Source of the DNA: Haloarcula limicola
GTDB taxonomy: Archaea > Halobacteriota > Halobacteria > Halobacteriales > Haloarculaceae
Assembly (NCBI RefSeq): GCF_010119205.1
Contig: NZ_WRXM01000003.1
Span: 1 to 64,000 of the forward strand
DNA length: 64,000 nucleotides
Direction: 5' to 3'
The notes beneath the pieces are model-generated. The model had not been told where the DNA came from. It saw only the letters and a list, made by a program, of their open reading frames with translations, and did no database searches. Below are positions 1 through 8,411 of the stretch, piece by piece (the stretch's first letter is position 1; each line of letters begins with the position of its first letter). A program made the translations under genes and the position numbers.

Positions 1-77
1 AGGTAGTCGTTCCAGACGTCCCGGAGGCTCCCGAGGGCCGTGTCGTTCGTCGTTTCCGTTTTCGTTGGTGTACTCAT
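1..77 (-). CDS. N-terminus of probable sugar ABC transporter permease (cut by window edge)
   Basis: An ATG at the right end of this stretch opens a minus-strand reading frame that runs off the left edge with no stop; it begins MSTPTKTETTNDTALGSLRD. Only about 26 residues are visible: a polar, Thr-rich tail before any membrane segment. It begins 40 bp downstream of the stop of a CUT1-type solute-binding lipoprotein on the same strand, which is where a MalF-type permease normally lies. The product is inferred from position alone. Confidence 0.55.
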   Translation of the reverse strand, partial: MSTPTKTETTNDTALGSLRDVWNDY

Positions 78-117
78 GGGAAGTGTGGGAAAATAGTGTG
101 TCGTATGGGGCGTTCCG

Positions 118-1542
118 TTATCCGCTGTAGATGTCTTCGGCGACTTTCGCCGCCTGAGTCATCGCCTCCTCGGCGGACTTCTGCCCGGCGATGGTGCGCT
201 GCAGTTCCTCGGAGTAGCGCTGGCCCCACTCGGGGTACTTCCGGTCGAACGGGTCCGGCGCTGCGACCTGCAGCGATTCGAGCGAGATCTGCGCGTAGTC
301 CTCGCCGACTTTCGAGCGGTAGTCCTCGTTCTCCCAGACGGACTGACGCACCGAGAACACGCCGCTGCTCTCCGTGTGCATCCAGAGGTCGGTCGGCTGG
401 GAGGTCGCCCACAGCATGAACAGGAACGCCTGCTCGGAGTTCGAGGCGTTCTTCGAGGTGGAGATCTGCCAGTTGAACGCGTTCGGGTTGAGCTCGCCGC
501 CCTCCGGCTTGGGCACCTTCGCGATTCGGACGGTGTCGGCGACGTTCGACTCGTCGTTGGTCAGCCCGCCCCAGAACATGTTGGCGTCGGCGACGATGTG
601 TCCAGTATTGCCCTCCGCCATCGTCGCTTGGACGTCCGACCACGTCTGGGTCGACGCGCCTTCCGGACCGTAGTCCTGGAGCAGTTTGCTGTACCAGTCC
701 GCCGCTTCGATGACGCCCTGGGTGTCGAGACCGGAGTCGGTCGGGAACTCGGTCCAGAGCTTGGTCCCCTTCTGTCGGAGCAGCGTGTTCAGGATGTAGA
801 TGTTCATCCCGTAGCCCTTCTGCCCGCGGCCGGCCGTACCGACGATGTCGGACTCGTTCTCGTGGATGACCTTCGCGTTCTCTCGATGCTGCGCCCACGT
901 TTCGGCGACCTCGAGACCGTGCTTGTCGTAGAGGTCCTTCCGGTAGAACTGGGTCTGGACCTCGACCGTGATCGGCAGTCCGGTCCAGTTGTCGCTGTAG
1001 CCGCCGCCGTGGGCCTGCCACCGGGACGCCTCGAAGAGGTCGTCGGGTTTGTACCAGCCCTCGTCGTAGAGGCTGCCGTCGTCGAAGTACGGGTCGAGAG
1101 GCTGAAGCCACCCCTCGTCGCGGAACTGGTTGACGACCTGGTCCATGAAGAAGACGTCGAACTGCCCGGCTCCGGTGCTCACGTCGGTCTGTCGCTTGGT
1201 CCGGAACTGCTGTTCGGGCAGGATATTCCACTGGACGTCGATTCCCGTGAGTTCCTCGAACACTGGGATCGCGGGCTTGATGGCGTCCACCCACGGGTGC
1301 TGGACGGCACCGATGTTGATCTGGTCACCGTCGAACTGCTTCCAGTCGATGTCCGCGTCGTACTTGCTCAGGGGAATCGCGAGGTCGTCTGAACTGCCAC
1401 CGGTGGACCCGTTGCCCGAACCGTCGCCGGTCGATCCACCGCCACTCGAACCGTCGCCACCTCGCGTACACCCGGCGAGGCCGCCGAGTATCCCCACACC
1501 TGTCGCTTTGATGAACTTCCGCCTGGTATTGTCAATTGGCAT
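118..1542 (-). CDS. Sugar ABC transporter solute-binding lipoprotein (family 1, CUT1 type)
   Basis: Captures a sugar or oligosaccharide outside the cell and delivers it to a membrane permease. The 474-residue protein starts with a twin-arginine signal (RRKFIK at residues 7-12) and a lipobox GGLAGC with the lipid-bearing Cys at 25, then a Gly/Ser/Asp-rich linker to about residue 55. The rest has the length and segments of family 1 binding proteins, such as FDVFFMDQVV and a C-terminal YAQISLESLQVAAP region. It is followed at 40 bp by the start of a probable permease and preceded by DeoR, aldolase and SDR genes on the same strand, so the four or five genes may form a catabolic unit. The ligand cannot be read from sequence. 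Confidence 0.9.
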   Translation of the reverse strand: MPIDNTRRKFIKATGVGILGGLAGCTRGGDGSSGGGSTGDGSGNGSTGGSSDDLAIPLSKYDADIDWKQFDGDQINIGAVQHPWVDAIKPAIPVFEELTGIDVQWNILPEQQFRTKRQTDVSTGAGQFDVFFMDQVVNQFRDEGWLQPLDPYFDDGSLYDEGWYKPDDLFEASRWQAHGGGYSDNWTGLPITVEVQTQFYRKDLYDKHGLEVAETWAQHRENAKVIHENESDIVGTAGRGQKGYGMNIYILNTLLRQKGTKLWTEFPTDSGLDTQGVIEAADWYSKLLQDYGPEGASTQTWSDVQATMAEGNTGHIVADANMFWGGLTNDESNVADTVRIAKVPKPEGGELNPNAFNWQISTSKNASNSEQAFLFMLWATSQPTDLWMHTESSGVFSVRQSVWENEDYRSKVGEDYAQISLESLQVAAPDPFDRKYPEWGQRYSEELQRTIAGQKSAEEAMTQAAKVAEDIYSG

Positions 1543-1566
1543 GTTCAGCTACCACATGGGGGACAA

Positions 1567-1584
1567 TGGTATTATAATATTTAA
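1567..1584 (-). promoter_or_regulatory. AT-rich TATA region for the solute-binding protein gene
   Basis: A run of A and T (attaaatattataat on the minus strand) lies 25-42 nt upstream of the ATG at 1542, the position of an archaeal TATA box for a leaderless or short-leader transcript. It suggests the transporter has its own promoter besides any read-through from the DeoR gene. Confidence 0.45.
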
Positions 1585-1744
1585 TCCTTGTCATCGAATA
1601 TGACCGCTACGCCGTCACAGACGCCCGAATCCCGTGAACGACGAGGAGATTTTGCGTCATTGCCCTGACCGAGACCGGCGTGACGCTTCATTTTCAGCTC
1701 GGCGACACCCGTCGCAGTGGAAAGCGCCTAAAGGTTCCCGTATT

Positions 1745-2524
1745 TCAGCCGCGCGCTCCCGACTCGAATACGTCTTCGATGAGCTCCGTCTCCTCGAACA
1801 GTTCACGGTAGTCTTCGGGCACGCGCTCGTCAGTGACCAGGAGGTCGACGTCCTCGATCGACCCGAACCGGCGGAAGCTCTGCTCACCGAACTTCTGTGC
1901 GACGGTGACCACGACGGTCCGCGCCGAGTGCTCCACGACGAGCTGTTTGATCTTCGCTTCGGACTCGTTCGGTGCCGACAGCGTGCCGTCGGTTCCGATA
2001 CCGTTGACGCCGATGAACGCGATATCGAAGTTGGAGTTGCCGATGTAGTCCTCCGTCGTCGGCCCGATCAGCGCTTTCGTCTCGCTGCGGTACTCTCCAC
2101 CGGTCATCTTCACCGTGCCCTCCGATTTCGACAGTTCGAGCAGCAACATGGGAGAGCTCGTGACCGCGATGATCGAGCTGTCGTCCGGAGCGGCCTTGGC
2201 GACCTGCATCGTGGTCGTCCCGGCATCGAAGTAGACGACGTGGCCCTCCGAGATCTCCTCGACGGCTCGGTCGGCGATCGCCTGTTTGCGCTCTAGGTGC
2301 TGGATGAGACGTCGATTGAACGACCGTTCGATACCCACGTTCGTCATCGGGACGACGCCGCCGTGCGTCCGCTCGACGAGGTTCCGCTCGGCGAGGTCAC
2401 GGAGATCGCGTCTGATGGTCGACTCAGATACGTCGAGGCGGGTGGCCAACTCCTCGACCGAGAGGCCGCCGTGCTTCGTGACTAACTCTGTGATGGACCG
2501 GCGGCGCTCTTCGGGCGTCGTCAC
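1745..2524 (-). CDS. DeoR/GlpR-family transcriptional regulator
   Basis: DNA-binding regulator of sugar catabolism. The 259-residue protein has the N-terminal DeoR winged helix (residues about 6-57, with the signature TIRRDLRDLAERNLVERTHG) and a C-terminal sugar-phosphate-sensing domain of the isomerase-like DeoRC type (GTTTMQVAKA, FIGVNGIG). Members usually repress nearby genes until a phosphorylated sugar intermediate binds. It lies between a DhnA-type aldolase gene (76 bp upstream) and a sugar-binding lipoprotein gene on the same strand, both likely targets. Haloferax GlpR is a characterised member of this family; orthology is not claimed here. Confidence 0.92.
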   Translation of the reverse strand: MTTPEERRRSITELVTKHGGLSVEELATRLDVSESTIRRDLRDLAERNLVERTHGGVVPMTNVGIERSFNRRLIQHLERKQAIADRAVEEISEGHVVYFDAGTTTMQVAKAAPDDSSIIAVTSSPMLLLELSKSEGTVKMTGGEYRSETKALIGPTTEDYIGNSNFDIAFIGVNGIGTDGTLSAPNESEAKIKQLVVEHSARTVVVTVAQKFGEQSFRRFGSIEDVDLLVTDERVPEDYRELFEETELIEDVFESGARG

Positions 2525-2599
2525 AGGGCAGCACCCCGAGGCCGGTTCGTTCGTCGCGTCGATGCGGTTAGCATGCCTAAGCGTAACAGCGAGTCGTAT

Positions 2600-3439
2600 T
2601 TACGTTTCTCGCCCGCTCGCGATGGCCGCCTGCTCCGCTTCGTCCCACACTTCCTCGACGGACGCGCCCTCGTGGACGATCTCGTTGAGCGCGGAGACCG
2701 TCCGTTCCGGATCGTCGGACTTCCAGATCGTCCGACCGATCATCAGGCCGCGGGCACCGGATTCCATGGCTCCCTCGACGGATTCCAGCATCGCGCGGGT
2801 GGTGCCGGTGGCCGGGCCGCCGAGAATCATCACGGGGACCGGCGAGTTCTCGACGAGCGGCTCGAACGTCTCGACGCTGCCGGTGTAGGGCGCTTTGAGG
2901 ATGTCCGCGCCGAACTCCCAGCCCATTCGCATCGCGTCTTCGACGAACTCTACGTCCGTCTCCAGCTTGTCCGGGACGCGTCGGCCCCACATGACCGGCT
3001 CGACGACCAGCGGGATGCCGGTCCCGCGGAGGTCCTCGGCGAGCTCGGCGATGTACTCGACGTTCCGGCGGAACGTCTCGGTGTCGTCACGGCCGAACAC
3101 GAGCACCGTCTTGACGCCGACGGGGTCGAGTTCCGCGAGGAACTCGGCGTCGAACGCCGGCGTCCAGAGGTCCTTATCGTGGTCTCGGCCTGGGCTGGTC
3201 GACCACGTCACGACGTCCGCGGTGAGGACGATGTCGACGTCAGCCTCCGCGAAGCGGTCCTGGTAGTGACGGGCCATGTGCGGCCCGACGAGGACGCCGT
3301 CCGGTTCGCCCGCGAGGACCTTGTCGATAGTCTCTATCGGGTTCTTGAATCCGTCGGGCGCACCGAGGCTGAGTCCGTGATCTAGCGCTACGACGACTGC
3401 GTTCCCCGACGGCGTGTCGAGGAGGGTCTCTGTACTCAT
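2600..3439 (-). CDS. Class I aldolase of the DhnA/FbaB/LsrF (DeoC-like) family
   Basis: A TIM-barrel Schiff-base aldolase of 279 residues. The N-terminal ALDHGLSLG (18-26) is the phosphate-loop-like motif of archaeal class I fructose-bisphosphate aldolases, and the presumed Schiff-base lysine is K182 in GADILKAPYTG; the second phosphate loop is MILGGPATG, followed by GLMIGRTIW. Members split fructose 1,6-bisphosphate or related keto-sugar phosphates. It sits 61 bp downstream of an SDR gene and 75 bp upstream of a DeoR regulator, so a dedicated role in catabolism of the imported sugar is more likely than housekeeping glycolysis. Exact substrate unknown. Confidence 0.88.
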   Translation of the reverse strand: MSTETLLDTPSGNAVVVALDHGLSLGAPDGFKNPIETIDKVLAGEPDGVLVGPHMARHYQDRFAEADVDIVLTADVVTWSTSPGRDHDKDLWTPAFDAEFLAELDPVGVKTVLVFGRDDTETFRRNVEYIAELAEDLRGTGIPLVVEPVMWGRRVPDKLETDVEFVEDAMRMGWEFGADILKAPYTGSVETFEPLVENSPVPVMILGGPATGTTRAMLESVEGAMESGARGLMIGRTIWKSDDPERTVSALNEIVHEGASVEEVWDEAEQAAIASGRET

Positions 3440-3500
3440 TGGCTCCAGTTACTCAGTATGAACCCATCCACATAACTATTCTCCTACCGGGCGACGACAA

Positions 3501-4283
3501 TCAGATTATTCGCCACCCTCCGTCGACCATCAGTATCTCGCCGGTCACGTAGTCGGCGTCGTCGCTGGCGAGGAAGAGGGCCGCACCGGCGACGTCCTCC
3601 GGTGTGCCGGCGCGTCCGGCGGGAACCGGCTTGATGAGGTCGTCCTTCGCGGCCGCTTCCGGAGCCGTCTCGGACCAGCCGTCGATGAACTCGGTCGCGA
3701 TCTGCCCGGGACCGACCGCGTTTACCCGGATGTCGTGATCGGCCAGCTCCAGCGCCGCACCACGGGTAATCATCTTGACCGCGGCCTTCGTCGAGTCGTA
3801 CTGTATCTGGTCGCGCTGGGCGACGAACGAACTGATCGAGGCCGTATTGACGATCGCCCCATCGGTCCCGCGATCGATCATATCCTGTGCGGCGGCCTGA
3901 CACCCGAAGAACACTCCTTTGGCGTTGACCTGGTGTATCTTCTCGAACTCCTCCTCGCTGATGTCTAGCAGTCCCCCGCCGATGAACAGGCCCGCGTTGT
4001 TCACCATCACGTCGACGCCGCCGTGCTCTCGGGCGCGTTCGACGACCGCACGAACGTCGTCGGCGTCCGAGACGTCCGTCCGTACGAACTCGGCGGTACC
4101 GCCTCGCTCACGGATGGCCTCGTGGGTCGGCGTCTCTGCGCCCTTGGGTTCGGGTTCGATGTCCGCGTTGAGGACCGTCGCTCCCGCGTCCGCGAATCTA
4201 CTGGCGATCTCTCGTCCGATTCCGGAACTCGCTCCGGTAACGACGACGGTGTCTCCGTCGAAGTCTGAACTGTAGTCGGGCAT
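3501..4283 (-). CDS. SDR-family NAD(P)-dependent oxidoreductase
   Basis: Classical short-chain dehydrogenase of 260 residues: cofactor motif TGASSGIG (16-23), NNAG (95-98), catalytic Y162 and K166 in QYDSTK, and the usual C-terminal ASDDADYVTGEILMVDGG. The frame is open further upstream, but the start at MPDYSSDFDG fits the family and lies about 27 nt from a TATA-like sequence, so it is preferred. It is the first gene of a minus-strand unit with aldolase, DeoR and transporter genes, which suggests it oxidises or reduces a sugar or polyol. Substrate unassigned. Confidence 0.9.
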   Translation of the reverse strand: MPDYSSDFDGDTVVVTGASSGIGREIASRFADAGATVLNADIEPEPKGAETPTHEAIRERGGTAEFVRTDVSDADDVRAVVERAREHGGVDVMVNNAGLFIGGGLLDISEEEFEKIHQVNAKGVFFGCQAAAQDMIDRGTDGAIVNTASISSFVAQRDQIQYDSTKAAVKMITRGAALELADHDIRVNAVGPGQIATEFIDGWSETAPEAAAKDDLIKPVPAGRAGTPEDVAGAALFLASDDADYVTGEILMVDGGWRII

Positions 4284-4308
4284 CGGCACATACTCGGTCG
4301 AGATACAG

Positions 4309-4316
4309 GTTAAACA
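4309..4316 (-). promoter_or_regulatory. TATA-like box for the SDR operon
   Basis: The minus-strand sequence atgtttaacc lies 26-33 nt before the ATG at 4283, consistent with a leaderless promoter for the SDR-aldolase-DeoR unit. Confidence 0.4.
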
Positions 4317-5187
4317 TTTGGGTGAACGGCGAACCGCGAGCCCCTCGAAATGCGGAGTCCCAACCCACTCTATTATTTCTCCTCGTTTTCGGCTGATTAG
4401 CCCGGAAAGTGACCAAAACCAACCCCCACATAGTTCCTTGGTAACACGGCACGCTCTCTGTGATAGTGGCATCAGCCGGTTTAATCATGGACAATTCGCA
4501 GCAGCCGAGGAATCTTTTGACTGATTTTGTATTGGTTTAATAAATAGTGTGAAGCATCAGGTAGCACTTCCGGTCATCTCGTGTCGTTCGATGACAGTCT
4601 GCCAGTGCTAAGAGCCGCGTCGACCGCTGCATGGCTCTGCGCCCGCTCGCAATTGATCTTCCCGTGCCTATTCTGACCAGCGGAGCGATCCCCGTCAACG
4701 GCCGTAGCGATAACAGATATACACTTGTCTCCGCGGAATGAGACGTCACGACCTCGTACTTCCATCCATACTCCCTGTCTCAAATTCGGATAACGTACGT
4801 ACGGTTGTTATTTACTCTCTCCGGCTCAGCCGTCGACCGATATCGAATTTCGAGGGAATACTACAGAGATGGCATCTTCTACGGACCTAATCTGGCACTA
4901 GATGAAAATCAGTCTCGAATTAGAGCAAATAGGACGATAAAATCCTGAAATAGGCGCATTTTTATCTATATAGGTCACAATTGGTGAAATATCGGATGTA
5001 TAGTGGACATTCACTTCTATTTAAAATGTATAATCACAGGAGATGGGGGCAAAACGATATACCTGATGATATCGACGGTTTGCTTACTTACAAGCCGAGA
5101 GAGAATTGCGAACTCACGACTTCTCTCCATACCGTAACGACCGGGAGAACGTGGTCGAGGATGTTGGGGTTAAGTGAAGTACGTACA

Positions 5188-5195
5188 GTTTTACG
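5188..5195 (+). promoter_or_regulatory. TATA-like box for helicase gene
   Basis: gttttacg ends 25 nt before the ATG at 5220, the normal spacing for a leaderless archaeal transcript. Confidence 0.4.
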
Positions 5196-5219
5196 CCATA
5201 AGGGCAAACGGGATGACAG

Positions 5220-7448
5220 ATGTCGCTCCTGTTCGACCACGTCATCGGGGAGTTCGAACTCGGCGAAGCCACGCTACACGCGGCTACCGAGGCCGAACTC
5301 GACGAGGGCGGTCCGGTCGTCCCCGCGCGTCCCGTCGCCGAGTTCGCTGACAACCACACGGGCCTCTCTCATCCCGACGAGGAGTGGACGTGTATCCCCC
5401 TCCACGGCGACGATTCGGCGATCCCCGCGGGGTCGTTCGTGGCCTTCACCGATCACTCGATACACGGCCCGATCTTCGTCTTCGAACGCGGTGGGGAACG
5501 GGACTTCGTCGAGGCCGACGACTTCGGTGCGACGCGGCTGGCCGACCGCATCCGCTTCTGGCACTCCGATTTCGTGCCGGAGACGTACCCGCCGACGTAC
5601 GACTCCCCGATAGACGACAGCGAACCGCCGCGGAACCCGACCGACGGAACGCTCGTCGAGGACTTGCTCGAACACGTCGAGCGCGAACGCACGGCGACCC
5701 GAGACGAGAACCGAGAACGAACGGTGCGTCAGTCGCCGGCGGCCATCTACGACGGCGGCGGCGACGCCGTGCCCGAACTCCGCTCGGTCGGTGCCGACGG
5801 TGACGGCGAGTACCGGTTCCGAGTCGAACTTCCCGAACGTCTCGAAAACCGCCGCGACGGCGACTGGGCGTACTTCGTCGAGTCGGAGTTCGGCGTCTAC
5901 GAGGGCAACGAGGTTCTGGTTCACCGCGTCGACGGGTCCGACGACCGTGACGACCCCTTCCCTATCGAGGCGACGGTGAAGCGGATCCGGGGACTGAACC
6001 TCTGGGTGACCGTCGACTGGGCCGACGTGGACGGGGCGACCAACGCGGGGAACGAACTCTCGAACGGCGACGGGACGTACGGCCTCACGGCGCTGTTGAA
6101 CCCGGTCCCGTTCGACCGCGAGCGAGACGCGATCGAGGAGCTGCGGGACCACCCGTTCCGGGCCGTATTGGCCGGCGAGCGCCCGATCACGTTCACCAAC
6201 GGCGCGGCCGCCCGAAGCGACCCCTTCGACGACGAACTGAACCAGGAACAGCAACTGGCGGTCGAACACGCGCTGCTGGCCGACGACCTGCTGTGTATCC
6301 ACGGGCCGCCCGGAACGGGGAAGACGCGCACGCTCGTCGAGATCGTCCGCCGCGCCGCCCAGTCCGGCGAGAGCGTTCTCGTCTGTGCCGATTCGAACCA
6401 GGCCGTCGACAACCTCCTCGCCGGGTCCTCGACGGCCGGCGACCCGGACCCGCGGTCGCTGCACGCTTACGGGCAGCACGGTACCGAGGAGTTCACGCTC
6501 GATCGACTGAACGCGGAGAAGTCGGCGAACGCCGTCGTCTCGCGTAGCTACGCCGACGTTCCCGGGCGAGCCGAGGTCGTCGCGGCGACGAACAACAGCG
6601 CCGCGACGCTCGCCCGGGAGTTCGATCTCCTCGTCCTCGACGAGGCGACCCAGTCGACCTGTACGGCGTCGTGCATCCCGCTGGCTCGGGCGAATCGCGT
6701 CGTCCTCGCGGGGGACCACCGCCAGCTCCCGCCGTACAGCGCCAGCGAGGAGCCGCCGGAATCCAGTTACGGCCACTCGCTGTTCGAACACCTCTACGCC
6801 GACGGCGGCGTCTACGACGGCGTCGGCCTCCAGTTACAGACCCAGTACCGGATGCATCGAGACATCGCGTACTTCTCGAACCGGCGGTTCTACGAGCGGA
6901 CGCTACGCAACGGCCGCAGTATCGACGCGCTGCCCGACAGACCGGCGATCGAGGGGTACAACGTCGGCGGCCGCGTCGAGACGGTCGAGCACTCGAAGGC
7001 GAATCCGACCGAGGCTCGCCTCGTCGCGCACGTCGTGAGCGAGTTACTGGAAGACGTCCCGGCCAACGAGATCGGCGTCATCACGCCTTACACCGCACAG
7101 GTGGCTCGAATTCGCGAGGTGCTCGGCGACGCCGTCGCCCCCGCCGACTGCATCACGGTCGACACCATCGACTCCTTTCAGGGCGGGGAGCGAACCGCTA
7201 TCGTTCTCTCGCTCGTCCGGAGCAACGCCGACGGCGACGTCGGCTTTCTGGGTCGACCGACGGACGGCCCGCGTCGCTTGAACGTCGCGCTCACGCGCGC
7301 GAAACGCTACTGCGCCATCGTCGCCGACTGGCACACGCTTCGATACGACGCCGACGGGAAGTGTACGGCCCTCTACGACGAGTTCTACCAGTTCTTCGAG
7401 AACACCGACCGGCTGAACGCCGTCGACCCTGAGTTTATCCCGATTTAG
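5220..7448 (+). CDS. Superfamily 1 DNA/RNA helicase (DNA2/NAM7-like)
   Basis: ATP-driven nucleic-acid helicase of 742 residues. The first half (about 1-340) is an acidic, less conserved region. The helicase core follows: Walker A GPPGTGKT near 362, Walker B/motif II LDEATQ near 472, motif III GDHRQLPPYS near 498, motif IV QYRMH near 541, motif V TVDTIDSFQGGER near 646 and motif VI ALTRAKR near 689. This motif set is that of the UPF1/DNA2-like SF1B group. It stands alone between an AT-rich gap and a lipoprotein gene and has no visible link to the sugar genes. Haloarchaea often carry several such helicases on secondary replicons; repair or RNA metabolism is a guess. Confidence 0.92.
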   Translation: MSLLFDHVIGEFELGEATLHAATEAELDEGGPVVPARPVAEFADNHTGLSHPDEEWTCIPLHGDDSAIPAGSFVAFTDHSIHGPIFVFERGGERDFVEADDFGATRLADRIRFWHSDFVPETYPPTYDSPIDDSEPPRNPTDGTLVEDLLEHVERERTATRDENRERTVRQSPAAIYDGGGDAVPELRSVGADGDGEYRFRVELPERLENRRDGDWAYFVESEFGVYEGNEVLVHRVDGSDDRDDPFPIEATVKRIRGLNLWVTVDWADVDGATNAGNELSNGDGTYGLTALLNPVPFDRERDAIEELRDHPFRAVLAGERPITFTNGAAARSDPFDDELNQEQQLAVEHALLADDLLCIHGPPGTGKTRTLVEIVRRAAQSGESVLVCADSNQAVDNLLAGSSTAGDPDPRSLHAYGQHGTEEFTLDRLNAEKSANAVVSRSYADVPGRAEVVAATNNSAATLAREFDLLVLDEATQSTCTASCIPLARANRVVLAGDHRQLPPYSASEEPPESSYGHSLFEHLYADGGVYDGVGLQLQTQYRMHRDIAYFSNRRFYERTLRNGRSIDALPDRPAIEGYNVGGRVETVEHSKANPTEARLVAHVVSELLEDVPANEIGVITPYTAQVARIREVLGDAVAPADCITVDTIDSFQGGERTAIVLSLVRSNADGDVGFLGRPTDGPRRLNVALTRAKRYCAIVADWHTLRYDADGKCTALYDEFYQFFENTDRLNAVDPEFIPI

Positions 7449-7752
7449 ACGTTCGCTGACCGTTCTGCCGATATATTTCTCATTGAAACAGATGATGGTG
7501 GGTATGGATGTAAAACAACTCAAAATGAGAGTAAATATGCAGAAGAAAGCTATATATAGTGGCTAAATAGCAAAATTAGGTACAAAGGAACCAATAGAAC
7601 GATAGATAGCCGAAACTGCTGTTGCATATCTGCGATTGGCGATTACAAGGCCGATCCTGCATGACGGGATCGTATATCGCTCAGTCGTCGATCGACCGTC
7701 CGCCGAGCGAGACGATGCCAACACCGAAGTCTCCGCGCGACCTTGGTACAGT
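7449..7752. other. Intergenic region with AT-rich core
   Basis: The 304 bp between helicase and lipoprotein genes has an A/T-rich core (about 7,470-7,630) with TATA-like stretches such as ctatatatag. The lipoprotein frame extends into its right part, but I place that start at 7753. Nothing else recognisable. Confidence 0.5.
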
Positions 7753-8391
7753 ATGGCATCCGCTGGCTGGCTCCCGTCGGTCGCTCTCGTCGCCCTCGTC
7801 TGCTTAGCCGGGTGCGGGTCGCTGTTCGACGGGGGCGCGGGCTCGACGACGGCGGGCGTGACGCCAGCGCCGGTTCCGGACGTCGAAACCTCGACGGCCC
7901 GCGCGCCCGCGGTTGACGCCAACGGACGAGCGTTGGCCGGGGGCATGAACGCGGAGACGGGGCCGAACGGAACGACGATCACGACCGAGCGCACCCTCGC
8001 ACAGCCCCGCTATCTCTCGCTCCGTCCGAACTGTAAGCGCCCGCCCGGACTGGTCGTCCACATCCAGGTCAACGCGCTCCGGAACAACGACCCGGCGACC
8101 GACGAGGGGATCAACACGACGTGGCAGTTCGCAGCGCCGTCGAACCGAGAGGCTATCGGTTCGTACGCGGACTTCGTCGAGATCGTCACCGACCAGTATC
8201 GCCCGCTACTGAACGCGTCGACGGTCACCTACGAGGCGCTCGAACGGCGGGGCGGCCGCGCCTCTCAGCGCGTCGTCGTGAGCGACGGAAACGGGACGGC
8301 GGCGTACACGTGGTACCTCGAACTCCAGACGATCCAGACGACGGAGCCGTACGGCGGCTGTTGGATGACGACCGGCGTCGTCGCCGAGTGA
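7753..8391 (+). CDS. Predicted secreted lipoprotein, DUF4864-like
   Basis: The chosen ATG gives 212 residues beginning with a hydrophobic signal and lipobox (VCLAGC, Cys at 21), then a short Gly/Ala/Thr linker. An upstream start would put 39 polar residues before the signal and is less likely. Unlike the binding proteins here, there is no twin-arginine pair, so export may be by Sec. The C-terminal half (YADFVEIVTDQYRPLL ... VVVSDGNGTAAYTWYLELQ ... GGCWMTTGVV) resembles DUF4864 proteins, judged from memory of that family. Function unknown. Confidence 0.65.
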   Translation: MASAGWLPSVALVALVCLAGCGSLFDGGAGSTTAGVTPAPVPDVETSTARAPAVDANGRALAGGMNAETGPNGTTITTERTLAQPRYLSLRPNCKRPPGLVVHIQVNALRNNDPATDEGINTTWQFAAPSNREAIGSYADFVEIVTDQYRPLLNASTVTYEALERRGGRASQRVVVSDGNGTAAYTWYLELQTIQTTEPYGGCWMTTGVVAE

Positions 8392-8411
8392 CGCGTCGCT
8401 CGGACGGCGGT

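Larger units (their letters stand above)
4284..5219. other. Intergenic region, AT-rich, no convincing gene
   Basis: This 936-bp stretch separates divergent SDR and helicase genes. Its middle (about 4,480-5,100) is markedly richer in A/T than the flanking genes. Short frames exist but lack haloarchaeal codon preference and recognisable motifs. One plus-strand frame opening with GTG at 4984 runs into the helicase gene in another frame and looks like decayed or non-coding DNA. Promoters for both neighbours lie at its two ends. It could be a remnant of transferred DNA. Confidence 0.6.

Noticed and set aside
74-1294. Long Arg-rich open frame antisense to the binding-protein gene
   Set aside because: High-GC DNA opens long frames opposite real genes; this one is Arg/Pro/Gly-rich with no motif. 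The same applies to many others, for example 8206-9813, 40329-41705 and 57091-60705.
4284-4472. A 63-codon N-terminal extension of the SDR gene
   Set aside because: The added residues have no SDR similarity, run through the TATA-like element and use poor codons; the ATG at 4283 gives a normal family N-terminus.
4984-5613. Plus-strand frame entering the helicase gene
   Set aside because: It overlaps the helicase in another frame, becomes Ser/Arg-rich there and has no recognisable domain; kept only as a possible relic in the intergenic note.
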